From the NCBI RefSeq assembly GCF_014805625.2, contig NW_023998417.1, forward strand, positions 3,730,622 through 3,794,621: 64,000 bases of DNA, written 5' to 3'. Below the pieces are notes generated by a model. The model was not told the DNA's origin. It searched no databases and saw only the letters and a program-made list of their open reading frames with translations. A program made the translations under genes and the position numbers. Every line of letters begins with the position of its first letter. Position 1 is the stretch's first letter. The stretch comes from Glossina fuscipes (taxonomy: Eukaryota; Arthropoda; Insecta; Diptera; Glossinidae). Below, piece by piece: positions 12,246 through 24,743 of this stretch.

Positions 12246-13122
12246 CTTTTCCAAATTTTTTAATTTGCATTTAATTAAGAACACTCCCCACTGACATGTA
12301 GCAATTACATCGTAGTTCTGGTTGCAAAAGGGGATGGATGGAGGGGAAACTTTAATAAAGAATATGATATCACATTTGAAATCATAAGCTATAATCTATT
12401 GTTTTTTACCAAAAACCAAGTATATACAAACAAAAAGCTTTTTCTTCTCCTTACGCGAATTACATAGAATCTGAAACCGGATTGAATCCAGATTGCGAAA
12501 AAAATTAGAATGCATAGTTACGACAGGTTACAAATAAAAAAAATTCAGTTTAAAGTAAAAGAAACTGAGTTCGAGTAAAATATTTTAGTGCGCATTTCCT
12601 CTAATTATCGATTGACTGATTTTTCAATTTATTCTCATGAGAGAAAAAGTACAATTGAAGAAAAACACTCGTGACCTGAGCCAGCCGAGTACTAGAAAAA
12701 AGTTTTGCGATATTACACTACTTTTTTTCCTTCTATTGGCAGCATTGGTCAGCTAAAAGCATATCCATACCAAACTTAACGTTCAACTGACAAAATCATG
12801 CATATTAGTGGAGAAAATTAAAATATGATTTATTTTTTTTCTTTTTTGCAATAGAAAATGTAAATTGAATAACCATTTATTTTTAAATATAAATTTAACC
12901 ATTCAACCAATCTATAGTAGAATGTTAGGTTTTTAAATAGAAAACAAAAAAAAACTTTTGAAAATAAAATAAATCTTTACGCGTTCCAAGCGTCCACAAA
13001 CTGTCGAAACAAACTGTAAATATTGAAATGGAAATCAGAAATCTAAAGTACTTAATATTTTAATAAACAATTATGATTCAAATGGAATATATTACCACAC
13101 TTCTCCAATGCAAAAAATATTT

Positions 13123-15083
13123 CTAGGGTTTCTTGGACTTGGGACTTTGAATAACTCTTTTTGTTTTTCTTAAAGTAACAAAAGGTGTTCTAGGAGTATC
13201 GTTGTCACCGTCTTCGTTTACTTTACGAACTTTTACCCGTGTAACTGGTGTGGAATCGCCATTAGTTGTATCATTTGCATCCTCTTCATCTTGATTTAAT
13301 TTTTTTTTACGTCTAACATTCACAAGAACATTAGCATCCATACTAACATCAAGTTCAAAATTAAATTCATACATTTTACCGGTTTTTCTAGTAGGGGTTA
13401 TGTTATTGTTGACAACCGTGTTCGCCGAGGTTGAAGGACTCATTTTAATTTGCGGACCTAGTTTTATACGCGCCTTAGCATTCAACAGAGGATGGGGATT
13501 TTTTCGTTTTACTCTACGGGATGTAGATGCTAAAGGCGAATGTTGTTTTGGCGAAGCAGTCTTGCTGACGGACGTGAGAACGTCATTAGATTTGTCTTTT
13601 ATGGGTGGCGAAATTATTTCTGGTGAAACAATCTGTTTTGACAATTTATTGCCACGACTTGGGTTTTTAAGCGGCTGCTTTCTCTTAGGTCTTTTGCTTT
13701 CAAATACGTAATCCTCGTCACTTTCGTCGCTGGCGCTAATGACTTCTTCGTCGTCACTTTCTTCTCTATACGAAAGTAGTTTTTCTTTTTCCACATTTAC
13801 TCTAGATTTTGCAGTAGACTTTACTTTCCTACTGGTCGTAGGAGGGGAATCAAAAACAGTATTGTTCTCGTTATCATCACTTTCTTCGATCTCCAGAAGT
13901 GTTTGTGTTTTTTTAATATTTGCTTTAGTTTTTGCCGTAGATTTTGCAGCTTTGCTAGGAATGGGTCCCACAAGCGCCGTTTTCTTCACTTTGAAGTCTA
14001 TGTCGCCGATCGTGTTGGCTTTCAAGGCTTTCAAGTAGTTCTTAAAAATATTACGGCACTTTTCATAATCTGGCTCATCGTTGTACTTCATTTGTGCTAC
14101 GTATTTGATAAACTCCATTACTGCTGTCGGCGTACCCTGGGGGAATAATTTCTTTAGCTGCATGTCAACATTGTTCCAAAAATCTTCTTTTGACTTTTGT
14201 ACTTTAACTGGCGCAGCCAAAAGTTTTTCTTTGACCCAAGGTAATTCCACTCCCAACCACTCGATTATATTGTAACCCATTATTTCTAGGTCACCTCGTC
14301 TAGTCGCAACGCCTTGATGAGCATCTCTGGATGTATATTGTATAGTCCCATTATGCATTTTTTTAGGATCTGGTTTAAAGTCTTTTGTCGTATAATGAGA
14401 TGCTAATCCATAATCGACTAAATATGTTTGCGCACCACCTCCTTTACCATAACCCAGCAGGATATTAGCAGCTTTCAAATCAGCATGTACGTAACCGCAA
14501 CGATGTACAAACTCGTAAGCATCCAACATTTGCAAAATAATGCGATATACAGCGATTTCCGGCAAACATCGCGAGTTGCTTACAAAGTGTTTACTGATAT
14601 CAGCGCCGTAACGGGGCATCACAATAAAGCGATGTTTTATATTGTTAATATCGATTGAGCCATGTCCTAGCATATGAGGCACGCCTAAACTCTTTAGTCT
14701 GTTCTTCTGTTTGTAATTATTGATGTCATCTAGTTTACAATTTCGCATATAAAAATGCATTTCAACGAATAACGGCCCATTATCGTGAGGTTCCTGTAAA
14801 AATTATTTCATATCTGAATAAAGCCCGCTTTTATATAGTTATCTTTTGTACTTACGCATTTTACTACATAATCGTAGCTTTTTTCACCGCCTTTACAAGC
14901 TGTATAAATTTCACCGAAACCTCCGGTACCTACTGAGGTTCCGATTTTATATTCGTTTTTGGCTAAATCCTTAAGGATTGTACCTTCCCGTAATTTTTCC
15001 GGCATATTGTATAATTTGGATTTCTTTTTATCACCTCCCGTAGCTGCAGATGCCGCTCCTTTAGCCTTTGGTACTCTTGGCAT
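13123..15083 (-). CDS. ball: VRK-family serine/threonine kinase ballchen (NHK-1)
   Basis: Two exons, 15083-14856 and 14793-13123, joined in phase 0 give 632 residues. The ATG at 15083 is in good context (gcaaaaaATG); the upstream in-frame UUG is not a start. The kinase domain shows the glycine loop GTGGFGE at 52-58, Lys75 in VVKC, catalytic HADLKAAN with Asp181, and DYG at 203-205. DYG in place of DFG is a hallmark of VRK kinases. The C-terminal half is acidic patches alternating with Lys/Arg/Ser stretches, ending in TLRKTKRVIQSPKSKKP, suiting chromatin binding. Drosophila Ball/NHK-1 phosphorylates the H2A tail and BAF, is needed for meiotic karyosome formation, and maintains stem cells. The gene is head-to-head with a histone H2A variant, as I recall it in Drosophila. 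Length exceeds the roughly 600 residues I recall for the Drosophila protein. Confidence 0.93.
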
Positions 15084-15250
15084 TTTTTGCTTATATCCTT
15101 TTAACAATTCTTGCTTTAAACAAAAAGATTTGCATTAACCGATTGTCAATCTTGAAATTTTTTTTAAACCAGTTCTTGCAAACTCGAGAGCACATTTGTT
15201 CTTCAAGAACAATGATGCCCACTTATCGAATTCGCGATGTAAAGAACAAG

Positions 15251-15322
15251 AACTAGCATTAATAATTGCTTACATGGAATGAAAGAAACTAGCATTAATA
15301 ATTGCTTACATAGAATGAAAGA
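15251..15322. repeat. 36-bp tandem duplication
   Basis: Two nearly identical copies starting aactagcattaataattgc at 15251 and 15287, differing at one position (acatggaat versus acatagaat). It lies about 170 bp upstream of the ball start codon. Confidence 0.9.
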
Positions 15323-15824
15323 AAATAATTATTTGAAATTTGAATTATGGCGCAATGGAAAATATTTACTTTTTATTTTTTATTTTTTACCAAAGTTCAC
15401 ACAGCAAGTAGATTTTAGTAGATTTATAGGAGTTTTCAGAGACAAGTACATCCTTCATTTAGCTTCAGTCACCAGGCTGTCGAAGGATATACATTAGTTG
15501 ACAAACAATTGTTTTCTCTCTTAGTTGGATGAAGTATGAAAATTTTCTTTTATTTTGTAATTATAAAAGCACAACGAAATTTTTATCGCCGATAATAATG
15601 ATTAGTATATTAAATTTATATGTTTTACCTTTAAAGGGTACTTTAAATCAATTTAAAATATTTGCAGTTTAGCAGTTTAGTTTTTTTATTTTAAATTTCC
15701 CTAATAAAGGATTTCGTCTTTTCTTACACTTTCAAAATGATAAAATCTGGCAATGTTCACTCCCTGCTGTATTTGCATTTTCCGCGTCTTTTTCTCGTCA
15801 TTCGTAAGTAGAAATTCGTGTTGT

Positions 15825-15830
15825 TCAGTC
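15825..15830 (+). promoter_or_regulatory. Candidate initiator of His2Av
   Basis: TCAGTC matches the insect Inr consensus TCAKTY and would give a 5' UTR of about 130 nt before the ATG-only first coding exon. Motif match only. Confidence 0.4.
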
Positions 15831-15960
15831 GTTAGTGTGCGTGTAGAAAAGAAATAAAAAATTTATATTCAGTAACTCGTAGGAAAAGTTGTTGAAAATT
15901 ATTTGGAAAAAATATTGAAAATTCATTCCAAAATTTTGACGCATTTGATCACAGATTGAA

Positions 15961-17395
15961 ATGGTAAATTATCTTTTTAATTGTAATGTGCGAGAGACGG
16001 TCAACGTCATTGTGAATGGGGCCAACTGGAGTGTTAAGCGTGCATGCGTGTAAAAGTGATTTCTAGACGCACGGAGAGATTAGAATAAAAAAGCATCTGT
16101 GAAAAGCGAAGGGGAAAAACTGATTTTCAATAATATTTTATTAAGCAAAATTTAACTAAAGTCACAATAAAATTTAAACGAATATATTCGTTTTTAACCT
16201 CACTCTTTGGCGGGAAAAAGTAAAAAAGTAACAAAAATGGCCCCCACACCGTTATTGGCTTCTCGCAATTTATGTATTTTAAGTTGATTTAAAAAAGTAA
16301 TTAGTTTTACATTTTGTTTTGTTAAAAGGCTGGTGGAAAAGCTGGTAAAGATTCAGGAAAAGCTAAAGCTAAAGCAGTTTCGCGTTCCGCTAGAGCTGGG
16401 TTGCAAGTAAGTTCCATTTGAAAAATAAACGCGTTTCCCGCCTTTTTAGGAAAACAATTCCCTTGCTTTCAGTTCCCTGTCGGTCGTATTCATCGTCATT
16501 TAAAGAGCCGCACAACGTCTCATGGACGTGTAGGGGCTACAGCAGCAGTTTATTCAGCTGCAATATTGGAATATTTAACAGCCGAGGTAAAGTTTCTTCA
16601 ATTACATTATGTAGTATAGACATTTCATCATTCTCGATTAAGGAATTTTTTCTTTTAGTTTTTTTTTTATTTTTCATCAATACAGAAAAAATATTACCCG
16701 CCAAATTACTTTTCTCTTTTCTTCCTATACATACATATCGCTTTCTCTTTTAAACTTATAATAGTAATAGTAATGCTTTTAGGACATATAGGCATATGCT
16801 GTACATTTTCTGTTGACTGTTTGTTAGGCATATTGTTATGCCGTATCAAATACAATTGTTTTTGTAGCGTCATTTGCCCGCCATTTTTTCAACTGATATT
16901 CTCATTTTCTCTTGTTTACATTTTTGATAAGCGTTATGAACAGGGTTACCACATTATATCATTTTTCGGCAATTCACAAATGTCAACCACGCAGGAAACA
17001 TTCCTTTATACTTTAGTTATTTATTTATAAAGACAAAAAAATTTAATGCAGGATAGTTTGTAAATCGGAAAAACTATTCGAAAACATTTATTTGTATGAA
17101 TTCATTGATCTAATTGATCTAATGTGGGCGGTGAAAAAATCTTTTTGCGTCATTATATTTTCAGGTTCTGGAATTGGCAGGAAATGCATCCAAAGATCTT
17201 AAAGTAAAGCGTATTACGCCGCGTCATTTGCAGTTAGCAATCCGTGGCGATGAGGAGTTGGACAGTCTTATCAAAGCCACTATAGCCGGCGGTGGTGTTA
17301 TTCCCCACATTCACAAATCTCTGATTGGCAAAAAAGAAGACAATGTACAAGACCCGCAAAGAAAAAATACCGTTATTCTTTCGCAAGGTTATTAA
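15961..17395 (+). CDS. His2Av: Histone H2A variant (H2A.Z/H2A.X type)
   Basis: Four exons: 15961-15963 (the ATG alone), 16329-16406, 16473-16586 and 17165-17395, all phase 0, giving 141 residues, the same length as Drosophila His2Av. The protein reads [19 protein letters not shown], then the H2A.Z histone fold with [13 protein letters not shown] and [12 protein letters not shown], and an acidic patch. It ends in VILSQGY: the SQ motif is the site phosphorylated by ATM/ATR at DNA breaks (gamma-H2Av), so one protein combines H2A.Z and H2A.X roles, as known in Drosophila. A start codon isolated in its own exon is also characteristic of this gene. It is a replacement histone: introns are present, AATAAA signals lie at about 17617 and 17657, and I saw no histone stem-loop after the stop. 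Divergent from ball, whose orthologue modifies H2A. Confidence 0.98.
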
Positions 17396-18985
17396 TTTTT
17401 AGTTTTTAAACTAACAACTTTTTTTATAATTTTTTTTTTATTTTCATTTTATATATAATGCATATAAAATTAAAAAAAAAAAAAGATGATCATTGAAGAA
17501 CAATGAGTTTATATTGTTAAACACGATACATTTTTTGTTTAAACTGAACATTTAAAAAAAATTACTTTCTTTCGCAATCATAGTTTGCCTTTAATATTAA
17601 TTTCTTAATTATAAAAATAAAATTGCAATGTTTTACATAAAAAAAGATAAATTATAAATAAAACACAATACCCACACAACAGAAAACACATTTAAACACA
17701 CTTACACAATTATATATTATTAATAATAAAAAAAAAAAACAAAAAACAAAGATTTAAATGAAATTTTAAGTCCATTTAGAAAGGGAGAAAACGATATCAA
17801 CTTCTTTATCACTTATCTCTCATATAAGTATTGTGTGGGTGTAAATTTTAGATAGCTTGTCGTACTCATAACATTCATTGTGCATACAGTTAACCGAAAT
17901 CCAAATACTTAATAGTATTTGGTCGTCCGTGTCCTTTCGACCATAGTATTAGAAGTTAAGTATGTAAGAAATTTGACTTTGAACCCTTAACCATACGGGA
18001 AAACCTGAAGCTCAAATGAGTTTTTTAATAAAAAAAAATTAAAAATTGCAAAATTTATTAGTAATCATTTTATTTATTTGTTTTTATTTCTTATCACTTG
18101 ATAAACTATTTTATGGAAATGTCTTTTATACTAATGCGCTTTATAGATTCTTAATATTCTAATATAAATTCGCCTATTATGAAATAGCGCACATATGCGA
18201 AAACATATTAGATGGTGCTATGAAATATTTAGTATCTTTAAATTATTATCTTCTATGAATTTCAAATTGTCTTTTTATAAGTTGATGACTGATTACATTC
18301 TTAATTAAACATAATCACTGAGCAACAGGTATATTAAGTTTCGTTGCAATTTTTCGCCTTGATATCGTCTCCAACAACAATTCACAGCCAGCTAAAATGA
18401 TTATATCATATTAGATTCATGCACTGATCGAGAATATGTATATTTTACAATATGTTGCGGCAAAAGATGAGGAAATTCTCAACAACCTTCATTGTGTTCA
18501 GTGGCCGCCAATCGCAATATGGATTATAGGTTTCTCCAAGTGCAAGCGATACGGAAAATTTCACCACACCCTCAATAATCTACATATATATGATATTTTT
18601 TCCGCAGGCAGAGCTAGTTTGGCATTGCTCAAATCATTCATTAGGTTCAATGAAATTGAACGTAATTAAAATGCGACTACCGTATAATCAGCAATCGAAA
18701 TCATTCTTCTTATTCTACCTATTATTATATATACATCTATATATATATATATATATATATTAATATCTCATTCAAAAGAGTGCGAGTTAAATTTCCGTAA
18801 GAGCGAAACGTTTTTCGTAGCATTTAAATTAACCGACGCGTAAAAAGAAGATAGAATGTAGAACCGTAAAGATTGGAAATTTCTGATCTAGGGAGACTTA
18901 CTGCAATGCTGTCCTATTGATAAATCTAAAGGAAAACGTTTAATCTTTCCATTTATCATTTCTTCAAAGTTCTCTTTTTTATATC

Positions 18986-19262
18986 TTATACCAGTGGTGG
19001 TACAGGGTATATTAAGCTTGTATGGATGTATGAAACACGTAGCAGGACTTCAAATAGAAATCGATCAATTGAGAATAATTTTGTGCATATCTGTTCATCT
19101 TGCTTTCTTGTACTCAACCTGTAGTCCGCAGTTTTTCACATAATTTTAATGAAATTTAGCTTACTGACATGCATTCCCATATAAAGCCTCATTTTGAGAA
19201 GCCGTTAAATGAGTAACTGTGGGCTGTGGTGGAGTATTTTATGGTAGGCCACAACCTACTCT
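18986..19262 (+). repeat. Dispersed repeat, family B, copy 1
   Basis: Begins with the family B end agtggtggtacagggtatat followed by taagcttgtatggatg, also present (reverse complement) at the right end of the copy at 57530-58310 and in related form near 54515 and 61420. Non-coding. Confidence 0.65.
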
Positions 19263-19966
19263 TGTTTTTTCTATTTACCTTTACCTTTTCTTTACTTTCT
19301 TATGTATCTGGTGATTGGAAAAGTGTTCTTGTTTCTGCTCAGTAATATAAAAGGGAAATAAGTAAGGGCCGGTCATGTCGTTTGTTGTAAGTGCTGTTGT
19401 TCTATTATATGCCTATGTATGTACTTTTTCAACAAGTCCACATTTTCTTTAGCCTGGTAGTAAATTCCACCGATCATAAGTAGAAACGTTTGTTATAAGT
19501 TTATAAGTGCAATGCTTATGAAACAACTTTGCGAAAGATTTATAGATTTTAGTTTACATAGGAATGATTTAACAATTTTCATTGAAAGTATTTCCCTTTG
19601 ATCAGTGTTAAAGTCTCTTCAAGTTGTGATTATGATTTCAAAGTTTTAATATTTTTACAGTGATGCTGGATTAAGGCCCTATTTCATATGTAATGAAGAA
19701 AAACTTAGCCGGTCTTATGTGAGGCTTAAAGCAACTACGAATCTAACATTATATACTTTTTCCACATTTTGTATAATAAATCAATTTTTTTTTTTTCTGA
19801 CATTCAAAACCTTTCTTTAAACGAAAACTAAAAGTATATATGTTTGTTATAATTACTTTTTATTAAAATTTTTTTCATTTAAATGATTTCCGTTGTAGGC
19901 ACTTCTAAATCGTATAATTACGTAATATGTTAGACATTGAAAAAAATACAAATTACACATATACAT

Positions 19967-19969
<3 letters not shown>

Positions 19970-20014
<45 letters not shown>

Positions 20015-20024
20015 NNNNNNNNNN

Positions 20025-20073
<49 letters not shown>
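19970..20073. repeat. CA/TG microsatellite with assembly gap
   Basis: At least about 90 bp of CA units interrupted by ten Ns at 20015-20024, so the true length is unresolved. It starts about 62 bp beyond the SPARC stop codon and would be a UG repeat in a SPARC 3' UTR if the transcript runs through it. Confidence 0.95.
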
Positions 20074-20075
<2 letters not shown>

Positions 20076-20134
20076 TCGTACATATAAATGTAAAAAAAGA
20101 AAAAAAAGCTGTAGAATTACATAGATTCTTCTTA

Positions 20135-21408
20135 TTAACCCAACAATTGTGGCACAGATTTCTGAATATCATCGCAACGTTCGTTGAGGTCATCCTGTGA
20201 TAAGAATCGAAACAAAAGAGAAAGAAAAAAGCGACAAGCATAGTTATTATATAAAATGTATATATAGATGTGTACGTTCGTATGTTCGCCTTGAAAACAC
20301 TTACCGCTTCTAAACCTAAGCAAGCGCCCCACTCGATTAAGGTAATACGATGGTCTTTGTTAGCGTCACACGATTCTAAAAATGGTGCAATACAATGTTC
20401 GAGACTAACTAAGGGAGCGCGAATTGGGAAAAGTTCATGACGCGATACGGAACGATCGGTATCGCCATCTAAATCACACCATTTCCAGACGGCAGCATTA
20501 GACCATCGTCGAGTCATATTAGTTTCGGCTTCCAATTCCATTTGCATATAATGCTCGGTAAGTTCATCACGTTCGGCCAAATCGCGCATCACATTGAACA
20601 ACCAATCACGCATGCGACGTGGGAAATCCTTTTCAAAAAATCATTAAAAAATCATTAAATCGATCAGCGAAATCATTACGATTGCAGTTACCTTCATATC
20701 TTCTTCGGAGCACGTTTTCTGTTCATGACATTCACCGTAATAGTCAATATGCAAATGTGTATTAAGGGGAGCAAGACAACCGTCAGCTTTGGTATCGCAT
20801 AGACAACGCTGTTGATAAACTGAGCAATCTGACGGCCACGTTTCATTTTTATTCGTGCATACACGACGTCGTAAATCCGTTTCTTCTGGACATTCTGGAA
20901 TGCAAACACATTTCGCCTCCATACCATCGAGCTGACATACTCGACCAGCGCCGCAATGTATTTTTTCACATGGATCGACTAATTATAGATAGATAAAATT
21001 TTTACCATTTTCCATTTTATTAAACTGACTGACTGAGTGCCAATACTCACTTTCCACTACGGGATTTAAAACGTTATTCTGTAAAGCAGATAATTCCGCT
21101 GCCATTTTTGCGGCAATTTCATTTTCTCGTTGCAAATCTTTATTCTGAAAATGTGAAATTTTTGAAATTATTGTATGTGCATTATATTATTGTATGTATA
21201 TATATATATATAGATATATAGTAACTGTTATTGCGACTTTCTGTCTTACCAAGTTATTCTCTTCCAAAAGTCGTAAAAACTCTTCTTCACTCTCATCCAG
21301 ATCGGATATATTTAAATCATCCATTAAATCCATGTCTTCTTCTTCTGCTTGCACATTATGAGTAGAAACCAAAAGGCTTAGCACCAAAACTGGCATCCAC
21401 CACTTCAT
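20135..21408 (-). CDS. SPARC: SPARC / BM-40 / osteonectin
   Basis: Five exons, 21408-21250, 21144-21051, 20978-20692, 20628-20305 and 20194-20135, encode 307 residues (Drosophila SPARC is about 304). A signal peptide (MKWWMPVLVLSLLVSTHNVQA) is followed by the acidic Asp/Glu-rich domain I, a follistatin-like/Kazal module from about residue 85 (IDPCEKIHCGAGRVCQL, CVCIPECP), and the extracellular Ca2+-binding (EC) domain. Two EF-hand loops are readable: CDLDGDTDRSVSRHEL and SCDANKDHRITLIEWGACLG. A potential N-glycosylation site NET lies in the follistatin module. SPARC is a secreted matricellular protein that binds collagen IV; in flies hemocytes and fat body secrete it and it is needed for basement-membrane integrity. 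The UUG upstream in frame is not a start. Convergent with His2Av. Confidence 0.97.
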
Positions 21409-22630
21409 GATTCCGTAAAGAGATAAATGCAACTGAAATACTGGAATTATGTATCAAATGCTAACTTAAAGAGCCTTTAAAAAAAAAAACAAAATAATAC
21501 AAAAAAAAAAATTCACGCTAAGCCTGATAAGGGTTTCATTGCGAGTAAGAGAATTGCGAGATAACGCTGGCTTGGAAAGCTAAATAAGAGAAATTTTTAA
21601 AAAAATTATTCTCTCTCCCTCTCTCTCTCTCTATCTATCTATCTCTCCCTCTTTTACCTAATTATGTCGTCTTTGAAATCTCATTTAAAGGCACATGTTG
21701 AGTGCAAAATAATTAAAACATGTACGAGTTATATTTCGATATATATACATACATATATATATATATATATGTATGCACATATATATGCATGCACTTCCAA
21801 AGATGTAAAATCGAAATATAACTCATATGTATATATATATGCACATCTATACACATATACATAGGTGCAACATTCGGCAGTATATGTGACACACAAGTGT
21901 AATAAAAGAATATTTATTGTTTCGCATACATTTACATTCAGCTACAAAAACACTAAAAACTATTTTGTATTAAAATTCATTCTTTTTGAAAAATGATCAG
22001 AATTTTACCGACATTAGAGACCCCATCATTTGGTTGATTAAATGTTCCAGACATGCATACAATCACACACACACACACATACACACACATGTCTAAATGT
22101 ATACATTTTTAACAAATTCATTCCCTTAGCGATCTTAATTTCGTATTCGGAAGTCGGTACAAATTGCAAGTGTTCTACTTTAAGCTTCTCGCAGCATAGA
22201 AAATATATTTCAGTTTCTATCCAAAGTGAATGGAAATGTCGTATCTAAATTTACATTAGGAAATTACTTTAAAAGTATAACACTCGGAAATCATCTCTAG
22301 AAATTATTTCAAAAAAAAAAAAATAGCATATCTCAGCTTCGGTCAATAAATACTGAGATTGGGACAATTATATAACTCTTTGTCAAGTACAATTTGTAAT
22401 TGTCGAAATAAAATACTCGATGGCAAGCAGCATTCTTGAAATGGAATGCTGTTTACTTTGAAATTTAAACTCGAAAACATTTTCGAAAATATTGAATACA
22501 AAATCTTCTTAAAAGTTTCTATAACTAACATATTTTGATTTATTATTAATATTCCCCTTGCTTTGCTTGAGGATTTAAATTCTGAACGAAAAAAAGACTG
22601 CAAAGGACCAAAATTTCCAAAAGTATTTAA

Positions 22631-22770
22631 ACCTTTGCGCTCGGAATTTTGTTTTTTTTTTTTTTTTTTACTTTAATTAATAATAATTTTAATAACATAA
22701 ACTATTTATACGTTGGAGTGGAAGATGGCATATAATGTCGACACATAGTCGACATACGAGTGACAAGGGG
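22631..22770. mobile_element. piggyBac-type MITE with TTAA target duplication
   Basis: A 140-bp non-coding block flanked on both sides by TTAA (22627-22630 and 22771-22774). The left end ACCTTTGCGCTCGG and the inverted right end CCCCTTGTCACTCG are imperfect inverted repeats of the CCCTTTG type seen in piggyBac-like elements. An internal near-palindrome, tgtcgacacatagtcgaca, lies near the right end. Confidence 0.55.
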
Positions 22771-23830
22771 TTAATGGCCGTATACTTTTGAAGCGATCGA
22801 AGGCCTACATACTGCCTCGATATAATAATCCAATTGGCCAATAATCTCTCAAAATGACTTCAAAACCAAAATGTGGGGCCAAAGTTAATTAAAAATGAAT
22901 GCTATTTGGGCGATATTGGGCTTTGAGACAGGCAGGTTCGCTAAAATTGTTGTCTAGAAATTTTATTATTTCGGTATTGTTGTATATATACAATCGCTTT
23001 GCAGCGTTCGAACTTTCGTCCTTTCATAAATTGAATATAATCGCAAGTGCTTATCAAGGATACTTAAATGTTCTACGCGACAGCTTGTTTTTAATTTATC
23101 CAAAGACAACGAAAAGTGTAACCAGTATTCACATATTTATAAAAGTTCCAATAATAGTCGCTGTCTATACAAAAATTAATTTTCTATTTCCTAAGCTTAG
23201 TAGTAATTGAAAATCCTTGGGCGAGTACATCTATATAGCACGCACGTATAGTAGACTTTTTTGCATATATGGATCTTAATAGAAAACAAGTAAAAACACT
23301 AGAGTGGACCACAGCCCCTATAATGCCTTCCAGTTATTTATATAACGAGTTTTCGAAAAAAAAAGGCAAGTGATCGAGAAAAATGGGTCAAAACTTGTCA
23401 GTGCACGAAATCTTAAGTAAAATTTATAAAAAATTGCGGCCACAACAAGATGAACATGAAAATACTCTGAAAGAAATAGAGAGACAAGTTCTGAATCATC
23501 CGCCATAATTAAAGACGGGTCTATTTGAAGTTCTTCTAGATGTTGCATACATTCACACAAACTTAATCTGCTCTTGTACAATATACACAAGTGACGTACG
23601 TAGGGCATAAAAAGATGACTACGGAGTGCAGTATTATTCTTTAATGTTCTCAATACTTCTCAAAAGTCGAAGTCTAAAAATTTCAAACAAATCTTTTTAT
23701 TTGCTGCGCATACACATACATAGATATGTACGTACGTGTATATATGATGAAAAGATGTTTGCATCATAAATTCTCAGAATATTTATGTTTAGAGAAAGAG
23801 AATTAAAAGTACATTTTTCATTTTGATGTT

Positions 23831-23861
<31 letters not shown>

Positions 23862-23878
23862 TATCAAGTAAAAACACT

Positions 23879-24743
23879 ATATTCGGTCGTGACAGAATCC
23901 TTTATACCCCTTTTTTACAACGTTGCCTTGAAAGAGATTTCAAAAAATTAGAAAAAAAACTAAATTTTCATACCCTATAATATTGGGTTGGCGCAGCTGA
24001 TTTTTTCTGTTCACAAAATAAAAGTTTTCGTCGTATAGGCGCGTGGACGTTGCAGGCAAGCCCTTTGGAAAATTTCATCTCAGTTTTGTTTCAGAAGAGT
24101 ACATTTTCGTATTCTTTTGCAAATTCATAGGTGAACGGGAGAATATTTACCAGACATAATACAAAGTTGGACTGACGAACAGACATATTTTAGTGCATGT
24201 TAGTCAAATTTGAAACTGGCCAAGAATTTATATATTTTACGGCGCTTTTGAAGATTGCTTCAGGGCTTTATAAAGGTATTAAAAAGATAATTAAGTTTTG
24301 ATAACCTATCCTATAGGGTAGGCGTGGTTAATTTGCCCAATTTTTTTACATGCCCTACACCAAGCTCCATAGAGTCTACATTTAAATTTTTATAGATTTA
24401 TCTGTTTTTATAGATTTATCAGTGAGCAAAAAATCAGAGGTGTTTTCAGTTTTCGTGATACCCTAGCCGTGTCCTTCGATCGATTTGCCCAATTTTCAAT
24501 ACCAGCCTGTGCATAAGAACTTCCAATGTTTTTTTTGCCAAATTTGAAGTCGATAACTGCATTCTTATGCTCAGGAGAATGTTTACAAAAGGCGGACAGA
24601 CGGACATGTTTAAATCAATTCAGAATTTGATGCTAATCAAGAGTGCTGTATGCTTTATTGGGTCCCTGAAACTGCCTTCTGGACGTTGCAAACATTTCGA
24701 GAAAATGAATATACCCCTCCATCCTTGGATGATAGTATTTTAT
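23879..24743 (-). repeat. Dispersed foldback-type repeat, family A, copy 3
   Basis: Inverted copy. It starts with ATATTCGGTCGTGAC and ctttataccc, contains the gtccttcgatcgatttgccc and acagacggacatg blocks, and ends at about tggatgatagtatttta. About 865 bp, without an ORF. Confidence 0.65.

Larger units (their letters stand above)
15084..15960. promoter_or_regulatory. Divergent ball/His2Av promoter region
   Basis: About 877 bp between start codons. A good insect initiator, TCAGTC (consensus TCAKTY), lies at 15825-15830, about 130 bp upstream of the His2Av ATG, and is a plausible TSS for that gene. A direct tandem duplication with a 36-bp period occupies 15251-15322, nearer ball. No clear TATA box is seen, in keeping with broadly expressed genes. 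Confidence 0.5.
17396..20134. other. His2Av/SPARC convergent intergenic region
   Basis: Holds both 3' UTRs. Candidate poly(A) signals AATAAA for His2Av are at about 17617 and 17657. A copy of dispersed repeat family B lies at 18986-19262, an AT microsatellite near 18737-18760, and the interrupted CA repeat at 19970-20073. I see no gene in it. Confidence 0.6.

Noticed and set aside
13400..14148. Several plus-strand ORFs of 80-100 codons
   Set aside because: Antisense shadows of the ball coding exon.
16418..17030. Plus-strand ORFs of 111 and 85 codons
   Set aside because: They run through His2Av exon 3 in the wrong frame or lie in its last intron.
19930..20124. Cys-Val and Thr-His repeat ORFs
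   Set aside because: Translation of the CA/TG repeat and the N gap beyond the SPARC stop codon.
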